A model generated the notes under the pieces. It made no database searches. It saw nothing but the letters and a program-made list of their open reading frames with translations, and was not told where the DNA came from. Below are positions 32,090 through 43,199 of a stretch of 64,000 nucleotides of DNA, in pieces. How positions within the stretch are numbered: position 1 is the stretch's first letter; the number at the start of each line of letters is the position of its first letter. Source of the stretch: Arion vulgaris (Eukaryota > Mollusca > Gastropoda > Stylommatophora > Arionidae). The position numbers were made by a program, and so were the translations under genes. The stretch is from assembly GCA_020796225.1 (NCBI GenBank), contig CM036760.1:1202501-1266500 (forward strand), written 5' to 3'.

Positions 32090-32435
32090 GTGCATCTGTC
32101 AAGTCATATAATATATCTCTATGTGTAACTACGAGGTTAGCTTGACTGTCTTTAAGGGCATCTAGCGAATGGCACTACTACACAATAACGGGTGTGTCAC
32201 AAACTATTTCATAATTATGTCTTTGTAAAGTATCTTGATTTTTTTCGGAAAACGAACAAAGCTACTGCCATGCCATCACCATCATGTGATGGAGAGACTA
32301 TTGGGAAACAGCACAGAAAGATAAAAACAACATGACATGCTGAAAACAGTACCGTTAGCTACAGCGCAAATACCGGGGGAAATATATGGACTCAAATACC
32401 GGAAAAATGATGGAACACGAAAAGAAAATACAGAA
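32090..32435. other. unclassified sequence
   Basis: Single-copy-looking; no gene recognised. It may include the 5' side of the LINE remnant that follows. Confidence 0.45.
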
Positions 32436-32439
32436 ATAG

Positions 32440-33085
32440 AGGCATGCCACAATCTGATTTATCGCCATGGCGTCGCTCATATCAGATACAACCTGGGAGG
32501 AGCAAAGTCAAACATTTGACCTCCAAGAGGCCCACCCAGGCAACTGGTGCCTGTACTAACCTAATGGAAAAGCATATGGAACGAAATGCAGAAGGATTGA
32601 AGAACAAAACGTTTGAGATACAAGAATTGCTCAGGAAAAAAACCATGTGACATAATGTGCACTCAGAACACCCCCATAAAATAGAGTGATAGATGCTTCT
32701 GTCGACGATGGATTGTTCTGCCAAGACAATCTGAAATGAACCTATAGCGGAATTCTCACAGTCGTGAAAACTGCAATTCCAGTAGTAGATAGAAACAGAT
32801 CTAGAGAGGGTGAACTGAAATATATGTCAGTCACAATGCAGGTACTTGGGGAGACATGATGATTATAAGTTACGACAGTCATTCGGTCACAAAGTTGGAG
32901 CTGCACAAAGCAAGACTCGGCTGAAGAGCAGGGGACACTGGTGATAAAGAAAACAAGCCTTCACAATACAAAAAAAATGCAGTAAACGACGCCCTTTTAG
33001 ACGCCAATATTCTGTCTGAATTCAAAGCAGACAAACGAAAAATACATATTAAACAAATAAGATTTGTTAGATAAATATATATATA
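32440..33085 (+). mobile_element. decayed LINE, endonuclease-domain remnant
   Basis: The plus strand shows NAEGLKNKTFEIQELLRK (about 32585-32640), matching the start of the apurinic-type endonuclease domain of LINE ORF2 (WNAEGLxNKxxELQ). Then, across shifting frames, HNVHSEHPHK stands where the catalytic CIQETHL motif would be, and later DALLDANILSEF. Many stops and frameshifts. No reverse transcriptase region follows, so this is a 5' fragment, the only trace of an endonuclease domain in the window. Confidence 0.6.
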
Positions 33086-33089
33086 TATG

Positions 33090-34008
33090 AATTTCAATGT
33101 TTCAAATTAATCATTTTTTTAAATCCGAAATAATTCGCGAAAAGTAGATGAAAAAAACATAGGAACCGAGTAAAACTATCAGTCTATCAACTCTCTGAAA
33201 TCAGTCTATCAACTCTCTGAAATGTGTTGAATAGAGAAAATGGTTAACATCTTGAAACAAATACCAGTATGAAAGCGCACAATTCTCTACCGGTCCACCA
33301 ATTAGTATACCTGGTTCAGGAAGTCGAAAACTTTTCAAATAAAAAAAATTAATTACTAGCAGTTTTCGTGACAACGACTTTTGATAAGATATGCAAAGAT
33401 GGAACTTCCAAACTGCTGAACAATGAAGTTGTAGGTATATTGGAGATCAGTAAACAGGACTTGCTTAGATTCTGCAGAGCATGAATGAACATGTGTATGC
33501 AGGCTCGTGCCGTACTATGATACAGAGACGCGACCGCATCAGGCGGCACCGTGAGGGATGGGATGGGGTGTATAAGGAGTGAAATCATAATACAATTTGG
33601 ACCATTCAATATTTAAAAACCTTTACGCATCGCTTTTCTATATTGGTCTATGTTAATCCGATACTGATCTTTACGATTTATGATTTATCGCACGCATCTG
33701 GATAAGCGCTTTTTGCACCCTTTAAAAGTGGTTTCTGGTGCAGGTGCATCGTTGGCGAGCGCTTGCTGAACGCGACTTTTGATCTGACAGCGTGAAACTA
33801 TTATTTGTGTTTGTTATATATACCGGGCGGCCGCTCCTAAAAGCTGGGGCGGCAATTATCACAAAAGACAATTGCGCGTCTTACGTGTTGATAGGTCTGC
33901 ATTGAGCTTACAATTATTGACATTATGTGATTTTAATAATAGTTTCTCTCGGCAAGTGGATATGCTGTGTTTAAATTAATAAATCAAATATATAATATAT
34001 CTGTCTTA
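33090..34008. other. unclassified sequence
   Basis: A 23-bp duplication lies at 33178-33225 (CAGTCTATCAACTCTCTGAA). 33700-33900 is more GC-rich and contains GCGGCCGC, but no exon or element was recognised. Confidence 0.45.
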
Positions 34009-34011
34009 TCT

Positions 34012-34492
34012 TATCTTATCTTAACCACATTTGCCGGGAAGCGCCGTGGGAGAGTTAGTTTTCTATCTTGTGCCAGACATGTTGCGCTTGACGTTGTCAG
34101 TCCATGCTTTCACAGGGACTCTGAGATGTTATCTATCCATCGTGTTCTTGGCCTGCCTCGTGCTCTGTGCCCTGAGTGTCGATTATTGTAGGCACGTGAT
34201 GGTAGGTAGTAAATGTGGTTCCATTCTCATTAGATGACCGAACCACTTGATTCTTTGCTTCTCGGTGTACTGTATGCATGGTATTATTAACATACCACCG
34301 ATACTTCTGATATTCTCGTTTCTCACTCTATCTCTCCTTGTAACGTTGACAGCTTTACGTAGACATCTCATTTCACATGTTGTAAACTTTCTTTTTTGTG
34401 TCTTAGTCAGGGGCCATGTTTGGCATTGATAGCAGAGAGTTGAAATAAATTTGCAGTTTATCAGTTATCGTTTGACTGCCATTTTAATGCTT
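34012..34492 (-). mobile_element. LINE group E, 3' end with GATAA tail
   Basis: Minus-strand copy of the 18230-18718 fragment: MAVKR, CLRKAVNVTRRDRVRNENIR and KQRIKWFGHLMRMEPHLL, then the 3' end with GGCAAATGTGGTTAAGATAA and a (GATAA)n tail at 34008-34022. The homology of both copies begins at the same place (AAGCATTAA then ATGGCAGTC), so they may share a truncation point or a common ancestor. Confidence 0.85.
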
Positions 34493-34499
34493 GAATGTT

Positions 34500-35325
34500 T
34501 TAATAGTGGTGACAGTTGATATGTCACTGCGTTTGCCTTCTGGCAAACATTATTATCTGTATCAGTATAATATTTTTGCATTTATACTAATACAGTTTTT
34601 GTGTTTGAAAAGTAGATCAGGTAAGAGAATTGTCAATAATTATCAGATGAAAATTGCTACTAATGAGATTGAAGAGAATCTTGAATGTAGTACAGAATTG
34701 TGTGCCGAAACTGAAGTTAGAGACAGAAGGAAAAAGCGTCAATTTGATTATGAAGAAGCTGTCGATGAACCTATAACAGAGAAGAATTAATTTTACAGAA
34801 ACTTTTCTACTTATATTCGAGATATTACCCTTAATTCTCTGAATGAACGATTCACACTTTTGGAAACTCATAGCAAAAAGTTTCAGTTTTCCTGGGACAT
34901 TTTAAAACTCCAGAAAATTATTGTATCCAGTCTCCAGTCAATACTTTCGGTTGAAAAGTAATCAGATAAAAATGCAAATGATCTTCAAGAAGAATTACGT
35001 GATGTGTTCCGAACGCTAGCATATTCTATGAAATCGTTTTATATGTTTGAAATTATTTGTGTGCCAAAATAACTTGATTACTTTGTATCTGAATACTGTT
35101 GTAGCTATGAGAATTTTATTAACACTCCCTGTCTTTGTAGCTAGTGGGGAAAGAAGTTTTTCCAAATTAAAATTAATAAAACACTACTTTAGAAGTTCAA
35201 TAAGCCAAACAAAACTTAGAAATATGTCATTAATTTCCATTGAATCTACATTGGCTGCCACTCTAGACTACAAATCCCTAATTAACGAATTTGCTAAAGT
35301 TCAAGTTAGAAGGGTAAAACTGTAG
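34500..35325 (+). pseudogene. hAT-type transposase remnant (C-terminal dimerisation region)
   Basis: The 92-codon frame 35047-35322 contains LLTLPVFVASGERSFSKLKL then IKHYFRSSISQTKLRNMSLI and SIESTLA, the conserved hAT dimerisation domain (ERSFSxLKxIKxxxRSxxxxxRL), as found in zinc finger MYM-type 1-like proteins. Upstream, 34491-34787 and the following frames (ELCAETEVRDRRKKRQFDYE; NSLNERFTLLETHSKKFQF) fit the region before it, separated by stops and frameshifts (TAG near 34960, TAA near 35070). BED finger and catalytic residues are not seen. No terminal repeats recognised. Confidence 0.75.
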
Positions 35326-35676
35326 TAGATTGTTGTAGTTGATATAATTATTTTAAAGTAGTTTATTATTTCAAAATAAAAAGTGTTGGTACATTTTATG
35401 CAGTTTAAAAAAAAGTCACAATCGAAGGTTATTTTAAAGAAAAAAACATTTATGGAGCGGCATTTCGAAGACTTGCATCATACTGAGAAAATATACCCAC
35501 GGCCCTGCGTGTACAGCAAAAGAACAACAGAGTTAAGTCTCCAGCAACGTGTGTTACAAACAATATGTCCTACTTTCTTTGTGTTATATGTAACCTAGCA
35601 CACTTTTTATGACATCATGTACTTTATTTTTCCAGCTGACCAACATATGAAGTGCTGTGAGACTTTATAAACACCC

Positions 35677-35719
<43 letters not shown>

Positions 35720-35805
35720 ACAGGACCCTGTACACTGACGACATTGCAAAACAGTACCGCAACAAAAAACAATACATGGCATAGGACAGAATGCAAACAA
35801 TACAG
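35326..35805. other. unclassified sequence with a (TA)n run
   Basis: 35383-35595 is open for 71 codons and includes FMERHFEDLHHTEKIYPRP, faintly like the region after a BED-type finger; I do not assign it. A (TA)n run lies at 35683-35717. Confidence 0.4.
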
Positions 35806-36020
35806 AATAACATCAACAAATGGACAACTGAATACTGTCATCAGTCAGTTGCCCCCCAAGATTTGAAACACAGAAGTAACATCAACAAGTGGACAACTGA
35901 ATACTGTCATCAGTCAGTTGCGCCCCAAGATTTGAAATGGCAGAATAACATCAACAAGTGGACAACTAAATACTGTCATCAGTCAGTTGCGCCCCAAAAT
36001 TTGAAATGGCAGAATAACAT
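35806..36020. repeat. 69-bp tandem repeat, about 3 copies
   Basis: Unit AACATCAACAAGTGGACAAC and 49 more bases, including TGTCATCAGTCAGTTGCGCC. Open frame of 23-residue repeats is a period effect; origin unknown. Confidence 0.95.
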
Positions 36021-36154
36021 TGGCATACGTTCATATTTTGTTAACATCAGACCGAACTCTTTCTGTCCTCACATACTCTACGCTATTTATATATACGTTA
36101 TGCCCTCACATACTCAACGTTATTTTATATGTTTTATGAGATGTACAAAATATG

Positions 36155-36466
36155 TTTTATGAGATGTACAAAATATAGACGATGTACAAAATATAGACGA
36201 TGTATAAAATATAGACGATGTATAAAATATAGACGATGTACAAGATATAGACGGTGTACAAGATATAGACAATGTACAAGATATAGACAATGTACAAGAT
36301 ATAGACAATGTACAAGATATAGACAATGTACAAGATATAGACAATGTACAAGATATAGACGGATGTACAAGATATAGACAATGTACAAGATATAGACGGA
36401 TGTACAAAATATAGACAATGTACAAGATATAGACGGATGTACAAAATATAGACAATGTACAAGATT
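36155..36466. repeat. 18-bp minisatellite, about 17 copies
   Basis: Unit ATGTACAAGATATAGACA. Variants: TACAAAATATAGACG at the left, and an alternating 19-bp GACGGATG form at the right (36359, 36394, 36431). Confidence 0.95.
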
Positions 36467-36479
36467 GAACGAGTAACAA

Positions 36480-37078
36480 ATACAAATGACAGTATAGTTT
36501 TTCCTCAATAACAAAAATGCCTAAAACTGTAGAGTAGCCTCCATAGAATCACAAACTGCATCAACAGCATGAGATCAGACACTACAATAAAGCTATCTGT
36601 AATTCATACCGGTACCAGTGGTGTATGTGACAGCAGCATTTAATTGAAAAGATATCTATGTCAACAAATGCCACGCCTTCCTCCTCTTGACGTGGGTTAG
36701 GGTGGTAACATGATGCTAGCGTGTACTCCAGGAGCTAGCACCAGACAAGATGAATATTGATCATCATATGTTGCTATTATCTATCCAGCTTATCTTTCCT
36801 GGCACATTCTGCAAGCCGGGTCTAATTATCACAAGTGTCGGTCATGTGATAAGCTTCACTTCTCCTATCTGCATTTTTATCATTTTAATCCTTTCTTCTC
36901 ATGAATGAAATCAGATAATACAGAACGATGTACGTGCTCTACAGTATAGTTTTCAGAACTTCTATACATTTCAGGATAGGGGACTGTATACCACAGGGGA
37001 ACAAGGTCAAATGTTGTTTCACAAAGCGATGAGGAAAAATCCATCAATTATCGGACGAAAATCATGAAAGTGAAATGA
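36480..37078. other. unclassified sequence
   Basis: Moderate GC between 36660 and 36880; no gene or repeat match recognised. Confidence 0.5.
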
Positions 37079-37081
37079 AAA

Positions 37082-37280
37082 CAAGAAGCAGAAGTTGTCA
37101 GAGTAGTTACAGATTTGAAATGATAAAGTTGTATAGCAGAAGTTGTCAGAGTAGTTACAGATTTGAAATGAGAAAGTTGTATAGCAGAAGTCGTCAGGGT
37201 AGTTACAGATTTGAAATGATAAAGTTGTATAGCAGAAGTTGTCAGGATAGTTACAGATTTGAAATGAGAAAGTTGTATAA
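37082..37280. repeat. 48-bp minisatellite, 4 copies
   Basis: Unit AGCAGAAGTTGTCAGAGTAG and 28 more bases; GATAAAG and GAGAAAG forms alternate strictly (two-unit block, 96 bp). Confidence 0.95.
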
Positions 37281-37497
37281 ACGAAAATATGACAGATATA
37301 TTCTCATTATCCTGTGCCATGCCAGCTAGCGCATGCAATCATGGGTCTCCACAGATGTCTCTCCTTGCTTCTGACGATCAATTCGAATGTTGACACTCAT
37401 TAATACCATGAAGCCAGATCGTTCAATTTTTCTGTCTCGCATCCCGTTATTTTACCAGAAGTCGCAAAATGTTCTATGCCTCATTTTCTAGTCACAA

Positions 37498-37875
37498 GCA
37501 TATAAACGTGTTCTATCTCATCTATAATCTATACATCAAACATATAAACGTGTTCTATCTCATCTATAATCTATACAAACATATAAACGTGTTCTATCTC
37601 GTCTATAATATATACATCAAACATATAAACGTGTTCTATCCCATCTAACTATAATCTATACCTCAAACATATAAACGTGTTCTGTCTCATCTATAATCTA
37701 TACATCAAACATATAAACGTGTTCTATCTCATCTATAATCTATACATAAAGCTTATAAATGTGTTATATCTCATCTAACTATAATCTATACCTCAAACAT
37801 ATAAACGTGTTCTGTCTCATCTATATTCTATACATAAAGCTTATAAACGTGTTCTATCTCATCTAACTATAATCT
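37498..37875. repeat. about 42-bp minisatellite, about 9 copies
   Basis: Unit ACATATAAACGTGTTCTATC and about 22 more bases, with length variants (CATCTATAATC or CATCTAACTATAATC). 37880-38180 has no recognised feature. Confidence 0.9.
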
Positions 37876-38184
37876 GTATACATGAAATAAATAATCTAGA
37901 AATATGCATAGTGTTATCATCAACTATAATCTGTAGGTCAGGAACAGTAACGTGCATTATCTCCTCATCAACTGTAATATAATCAATGTATGATACGGGA
38001 CTGTCTATGGTGGTGATATGACCTACAGCACAATTGTGACCATGTATCCAAGATATATACAACTGATTGATGTGAACAGCATAATCAAACTGTGTGTTGC
38101 CGCGATAGCTGTTCACAAATTTAACATTGACTAAGTTATAAGACATTCACTTGAATATTAGACAAATTATAGTGGAAATATATC

Positions 38185-38325
38185 AAATGACTAAGTTAAC
38201 AATATTGAAAACTAGAGGAGAATCGAGATAGTTGAAAGTTATAACATACAAAATAAGTTAACAATATTGAAAACTAGAGAAGAATCGAGATAGTTGAAAG
38301 TTATGACATACAAAATATAAATAAT
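38185..38325. repeat. 62-bp tandem duplication
   Basis: Two copies beginning AAGTTAACAATATTGAAAAC, differing at two bases (GAGGAG/GAGAAG and TATAAC/TATGAC). Confidence 0.9.
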
Positions 38326-38329
38326 AGAA

Positions 38330-39085
38330 TGTATAAATATCAATGTGGATGAGTTGATTGATTGATTGATAGGATCATCAGTTGCACTTCGGTAAGTAAC
38401 CATGTGTGCTCCGATCTCTTTCTTATACAGGAAGATCTCAGCGGCAGTACACGAACGCAGTGGCACCGGCATGGGATTGATATTGAGTTGTGACAAGACA
38501 GGAATGCATATACAGGTCTAATATATTTTAGCATTTTGTATGTTTGCTTTTTATGTGATTCAATCTTATTTAATCCGAGACACATATTCTTTCAGTTTAA
38601 GAAGAAATCTTATTTGGATTATATCAAGGCGTGTTGGTCAACAAGAAACTTGATTTGGATTATATCAAGGCGTGTTGGTCAACAAGAAACTTGAACAATT
38701 AAAACTTATTAGAAGAGATATAATCCAAGTTTAGTATAATCAAAAGCAGTCTGAAATAGATACTGTATGGAGCCTACAGTGTTTTTAATGGCTAGAAAAT
38801 TGAGATAAAAATAAATGTATGTAATTCATGTCGTTGGTCAATAACCATGCAATGTGTTGTATGATGTTCACATTATATCTAGTATGTGATTTAGAGTGAC
38901 CCGTTGTACAAGTAGCAATGAATGCCTGAGAGGCAGAATGAGGAGTGTGTTTAACCAGCGAGTCACAGTAACAATCAGTATGCGTACACTTCGATATCTG
39001 TTGAGGGAGACTGAGCACCTATGGGTCTGCCCGGAGTTCAATGTTGTCAGTTGAGTAACCAATAACCAGGTAGCAAAACTAGGTG
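38330..39085. other. unclassified sequence with retroelement fragments
   Basis: A 47-bp duplication (CTTGATTTGGATTATATCAA) lies at 38605-38695. 38400-38480 (minus) and 42345-42420 (plus) share CTGCCGCTGAGATCTTCCTG-like sequence, so this is a dispersed repeat. 38998-39045 (plus) encodes RETEHLWVCPEF, the C-terminus also seen in the 25156-25417 insertion. Confidence 0.45.
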
Positions 39086-39086
39086 G

Positions 39087-39220
39087 CGTATTGTTACTAG
39101 ACGGTGGTAAAATACAACAAATATATGTTACTAGACGGTGGTAAAATACAACAAATATCTGTTACTAGACGGTGGTAAAATACAACAAATATCTGTTACT
39201 AGACGGTGGTAAAATGCAAC
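39087..39220. repeat. 34-bp tandem repeat, 4 copies
   Basis: Unit GTTACTAGACGGTGGTAAAA plus TACAACAAATATCT. Confidence 0.95.
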
Positions 39221-39349
39221 AAATATTTGATATTGGTTATTAAACTGACGTCATTGCACTCCGGGCAGACCAATAGGTAACCAACAACTTGATTCTACAC
39301 TAGCATAGAATCAAGTCTAGACAAGCTGGACCAGCAGTATCATGAAGAC

Positions 39350-39862
39350 TACATACATCTCTGAACGTCAAGTTATGATAATGTCTGTGACTACATACAT
39401 GTATGAATGTCAAGTTTTGATAATGTCTGTGACTACATACATGTATGAAAGTCAAGTTATGATAATGTCTGTGACTACATACATGCATGAATGTCAAGTT
39501 ATGATAATGTCTGTGACTACATACATGTATGAAAGTCAAGTTATGATAATGTCTGTGACTACATACATGTATGAAAGTCAAGTTATGATAATGTCTGTGA
39601 CTACATACATGCATGAATGTCAAGTTATGATAATGTCTGTGACTTCATACATGTATGAATGTCAAGTTATGATAATGTCTGTGACTACATACATGCATGA
39701 ATGTCAAGTTATGATAATGTCTGTGACTACATACATGTATGAAAGTCAAGTTATGATAATGTCTGTGACTACATACATGCATGAATGTCAAGTTATGATA
39801 ATGTCTGTGACTTCATACATGTATGAATGTCAAGTTTTGATAATGTCTGTGACTATATATAT
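39350..39862. repeat. 42-bp minisatellite, 12 copies
   Basis: Unit GACTACATACATGTATGAAT and 22 more bases. GTATGAAAG, GTATGAATG and GCATGAATG forms are interspersed. The trio GCATGAATG / CTTCATACATGTATG occurs twice (39604-39665, 39775-39830), a block duplication. The 182-codon frame across it is not a gene. Confidence 0.95.
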
Positions 39863-39894
39863 AAAACAAGATATTTCAATGAACATTTAGACAC

Positions 39895-40510
39895 ATCATC
39901 ATCATCATTAAGTAGCTTGTCCCTTCCGGAACCTGACTCCCATGACAGCAGCCCTGAAATCTCTCTATTTGTACAAGTTGGCCAGCGTTAGCAGCAGTTA
40001 TTCTCAGATCGTCAATGACATCCTGCAGTCATCGTCTTCTTGGTCTCCCTCTCATTCTTCTTACAGATACCACTCCCTCCAAAAGTCTTCTCTAAACACT
40101 CATGTCGTTTGATGTGTCCGAAATATTTAATTTTCCTTGATTGTATGCTCTTTAATATCAAGTAGTTGCAGAACAGAAGCATTTGTTCTTTCCTCTGTCC
40201 ATGATATTCTAAGTACTCTTCTGTAGCATTTGTTCTTTTCTCTGTCCATGATATTCTAAGTACTCTTCTGTAGCATTTGTTCTTTTCTCTGTCCATGATA
40301 TTCTAAGTACTCTTCTGTAGCATTTGTTCTTTTCTCTGTCCATGATATTCTAAGTACTCTTCTGTAGCATTTGCATTCAAAGGCATCAATGATCTTCTCC
40401 ACCACTTTGTCAATAGTCCATGTCTCATAACCATATGTTGCCAAAGGAAAAACGCAGGCTCTTAAACACTTGATTTTTGTTCTTATGTTAGTTCCCTTCC
40501 TTAGGTTAGT
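39895..40510 (-). mobile_element. LINE group B, 3' part of ORF
   Basis: Minus strand, from 40510: LTNLRKGTNI-like start, ATYGYETWTIDKVVEKIIDA, FECKCYRRVLRISWTEKRTN (first occurrence), KIKYFGHIKRHECLEKTFG, then the damaged KRGRPRRRW block, ending at GATGATGATGATG (39894-39910). The YGxETWT motif marks the region after the reverse transcriptase palm. An internal 47-bp segment has been amplified (see next entry). Dead copy with frameshifts. Confidence 0.85.
40190..40372. repeat. 47-bp repeat, about 4 copies, amplified inside LINE B codons
   Basis: Each copy contains TCTGTCCATGATATTCTAAG and encodes on the minus strand the KCYRRVLRISWTEKRTN segment. Other LINE B copies (27115, 62180) have this segment once. 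Confidence 0.95.
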
Positions 40511-40511
40511 T

Positions 40512-40680
40512 AACTGATGTATTTAGACATATACTTAGAGTATAATGCAACTCGACATCAGCAACTGATGTATTTAGACATATGCTTAGAGTATAATGCA
40601 ACTCGACATCAACAACTGATGTATTTAGACATATGCTTAGAGTATAATGCAACTCGACATCAACAACTGGTGTATTTAGA
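40512..40680. repeat. 51-bp minisatellite, left part
   Basis: Unit ACTGATGTATTTAGACATAT and 31 more bases, about 3.3 copies. It resumes at 41213-41320 after a LINE insertion. Confidence 0.95.
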
Positions 40681-41212
40681 TATATATATGGCCCTTTTCA
40701 TCTTTACAGACGGTCAATTGGCAAGTGTTTTACTGTGACAACTTCTGAGTTTTCGCTTTTCTCTCTTGTCGTTCAGCTCATACATAAGTCTCTTCTCAAA
40801 AGACTCTGCGCCCTTCCGTAATTTGGCTTTTCACACAACTCTGTCATCAGCTAGTCCCTCCCATGTGCTGGGATCTATAGAAAAGTTTTTCATTGAGGTT
40901 TTGCAGACATCTTTATATCTGAGCAGTGGTCTGCCCTGGTGCCTCTTCCCCTCGAAAGTTCACAGAACAACATTTGTGTTGGTATGCGATAAGTTTCCAT
41001 TCTTCTCACATGTCCCAACCATCTTAGTCGTCTACTGCTGAGCATGCCCATGATGGAAGGCAGATTTGTACGTTGTAGTACTTCAGAGTTGGTTATCTTG
41101 TCGTACCACCTGATGTTCATAATCTTGCGGAGACATCGAAGGTGAAAGATGTTAAGTCTCCTCTCGTGTCTTGAGTAGGCTGTCCATGTTTCTGAGCCAT
41201 ATAGTAAAGAAC
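40681..41212 (-). mobile_element. LINE group F, C-terminal part inserted in the 51-bp array
   Basis: 532 bp flanked by an 8-bp direct repeat TATTTAGA (40673-40680, 41213-41220). The minus strand encodes SLLYGSETWTAYSRHERRLN, IFHLRCLRKIMNIRWYDKIT, SSRRLRWLGHVRRMETYRIP, and after a stop DRVVWKAKLRKGAESFEKRL. It ends in a short TA-type tail next to the left duplication. A recent-looking 5'-truncated insertion; related to LINE D in its FHLRCLRKIxNIRW block. Confidence 0.88.
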
Positions 41213-41320
41213 TATTTAGAGATATGCTTAGAGTATAATGCAACTCGACATCAACAACTGATGTATTTAGACATATGCTTAAAGTATAATGCAACTCGAC
41301 ATCAACAACTGATGCTACTT
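41213..41320. repeat. 51-bp minisatellite, right part
   Basis: About two further copies of the 40512 unit, starting with the target-site duplication. The following stretch to 41505 is unclassified. Confidence 0.95.
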
Positions 41321-41506
41321 TGTGAGACGGATAGTGAGTTTAATGAGCTCTACTTTATCTTCTGTATTCATGAGCTACACAGAAAGTCTTCTCGTCTTTG
41401 AATGTTAGTTCACTTCTGATTTCTGTCCGGAGTTGGTTGAAAATTTACACAAACACTCTCAACTCTTCAATATTATGTACAATCTACATACCTAAATGTA
41501 TGTCGA

Positions 41507-41780
41507 ACAAGAGATGCGGCGAACAAGAGATGCGTCGAACAAGAGATGCGTCGAACAAGAGATGCGGCGAACAAGAGATGCGGCGAACAAGAGATGCGAC
41601 GAACAAGAGTGCGAACAGAGATGCGAACAAGAGATGCGAACAAGAGATGCGAACAAGAGATGCGAACAAGAGATGCGAACAAGAGATGCGGCGAACAAGA
41701 GATGCGAACAAGAGATGCGTCGAACAAGAGATACGGCGAACAAGAGATGCGGCGAACAAGAGATGCGAACAAGAGATGTT
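41507..41780. repeat. 16-bp / 13-bp minisatellite
   Basis: Unit GAACAAGAGATGCGGC or GAACAAGAGATGCGTC at both ends, and a shorter GAACAAGAGATGC in the middle. Strongly purine-rich on the plus strand. Frames rich in Arg/Glu/Asn are period artefacts. Confidence 0.95.
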
Positions 41781-41865
41781 AGATGATTGAAGAAGAAGAA
41801 TGAGTAGTAGAGACGCTAGTTATATACTGGAGTTCTCTACAGCGGTGAGATAAGATGCTCGCCTT

Positions 41866-42172
41866 CTCTCTAAGGGAACTTCTCTCTAAGGGAACTTCTC
41901 TCTAAGGGAACTCCTCTCTAAGGAACTCCTCTAAGGAACTCCTCTCTAAGGAAACTCCTCTCTAAGGGAACTCTCTAAGGAACTCCTCTCAAGGAACTCC
42001 TCTTAAGGAACTCCTCTCTAAGGAACTCCTCTCAAAGGGGAACTCCTCTCTAAGGGAACTTCTCTCTAAGGAACTCCTCTCTAAGGGAACTTCTCTCTAA
42101 GGGAACTTCTCTCTAAGGGAACTCCTCTCTAAGGGAACTTCTCTCTAAGGGAACTCCTCTCTAAGGGAACTA
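41866..42172. repeat. 16-bp minisatellite, about 19 copies, partly degraded
   Basis: Unit AACTTCTCTCTAAGGG or AACTCCTCTCTAAGGG. The middle (41920-42030) has many one- or two-base losses, which may be real or consensus error. Confidence 0.95.
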
Positions 42173-42174
42173 AG

Positions 42175-42944
42175 TTCGTTTGTGATCTGGAACGGTATGG
42201 ATATTTATTTCAGAGAGCCCTTATCTTAGTGTAGATTAGGTCGAACTCTAGTCATATCTAAGACGGAAGATAAAACAAAGGTGTTCAAGTTAAGCATGTA
42301 AATTTTAAATGTTCATTATCTTTAAAACCACAGCTGGGACCCTCGCCTTTCCTACGGAGTTCGTGCACTGCCGCTGAGATCTCCCTATGTAAGGAAGAGA
42401 TCGAAGCACATGATATTATTAACCAAATAGCAATGATGTTGGTCATGTAAGTCAATCAATCAGTAATTTACAAGTATACTTTGAAAATAATCAATATTAA
42501 ATATGACTAGTTGTAACAAGCAGATTTGTGGCAGTTTCGTGTGAACATTAGAGAGAGAGACACTACCGGCTTGCAACACCAGGGAATCGATACCGCCTAT
42601 CAATAAATCTTCTATCTCCCGATCTGGCATACAATTTTCTCCTCGAAGATAAAGTTTAATAGCATATCCTGATAGACATCGCTGGAATAATAATTACAAA
42701 ACACATCATATAAACGCTACCATCCCTGGTTGAAGATACAATCGTTCATTGCTCTTGTCTGTACACATCACCAAGTACGGTCATGTGTGTGTGCATGCCG
42801 TGTTGTACGACGCCCTTGGTCTCTAGTGAAACTGTATACCTGGTACAGACATCTGCGTTTGACGGTTACGTTCATTTTATACTAGTCACTTCATGTGACT
42901 TGATATTACTGTGCTTAGAGAACTGATGGTAATGATGATGGTTC
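42175..42944. other. unclassified sequence
   Basis: 42340-42420 is a dispersed repeat fragment shared with 38400-38480 (opposite strand). The rest has no recognised gene. Confidence 0.45.
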
Positions 42945-43192
42945 AAAGTTAATTGCATAATCCTTTACAGGACTTTTCTAATCAACCCCAGCTTTTTAAC
43001 GCTGTTTGTGATTTTCTAGGCATTATTACGTTCAGTAGTTTTCTATTGCTTTCTGAACGGGTGGTGCCATCGTCCTTTGTAAAAATCCAGGCGAAACAAT
43101 TTGCAATCAAATTGTCCGCAGCGTGATTTGAACTCAGAACTTCGAGGTTAATAGACCGAGTCCCTATCCCCTAAGCCACAGACGCCACCATG
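42945..43192 (-). mobile_element. tRNA-derived SINE, group 2
   Basis: On the minus strand GGTGGCGTCTGTGGCTTAGG, TTCTGAGTTCAAATCACGC (A and B box regions), CCGTTCAGAAAGCAATAGAA plus AACTACTGAACGTAATAATG, then GCCTAGAAAATCACAAACAG. This is the fullest group 2 copy. It shares its central domain and GCCTAGAAAATC tail with group 1 (48119-48345). Confidence 0.85.
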
Positions 43193-43199
43193 ATGATGG

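Noticed and set aside
35683..35717. Origin of replication or promoter at the TA run
   Set aside because: Simple (TA)n sequences are common here, and nothing else supports a function.
39350..39862. A 182-codon methionine/valine-rich protein
   Set aside because: A 42-bp tandem array is open in this frame only because the period is a multiple of three.
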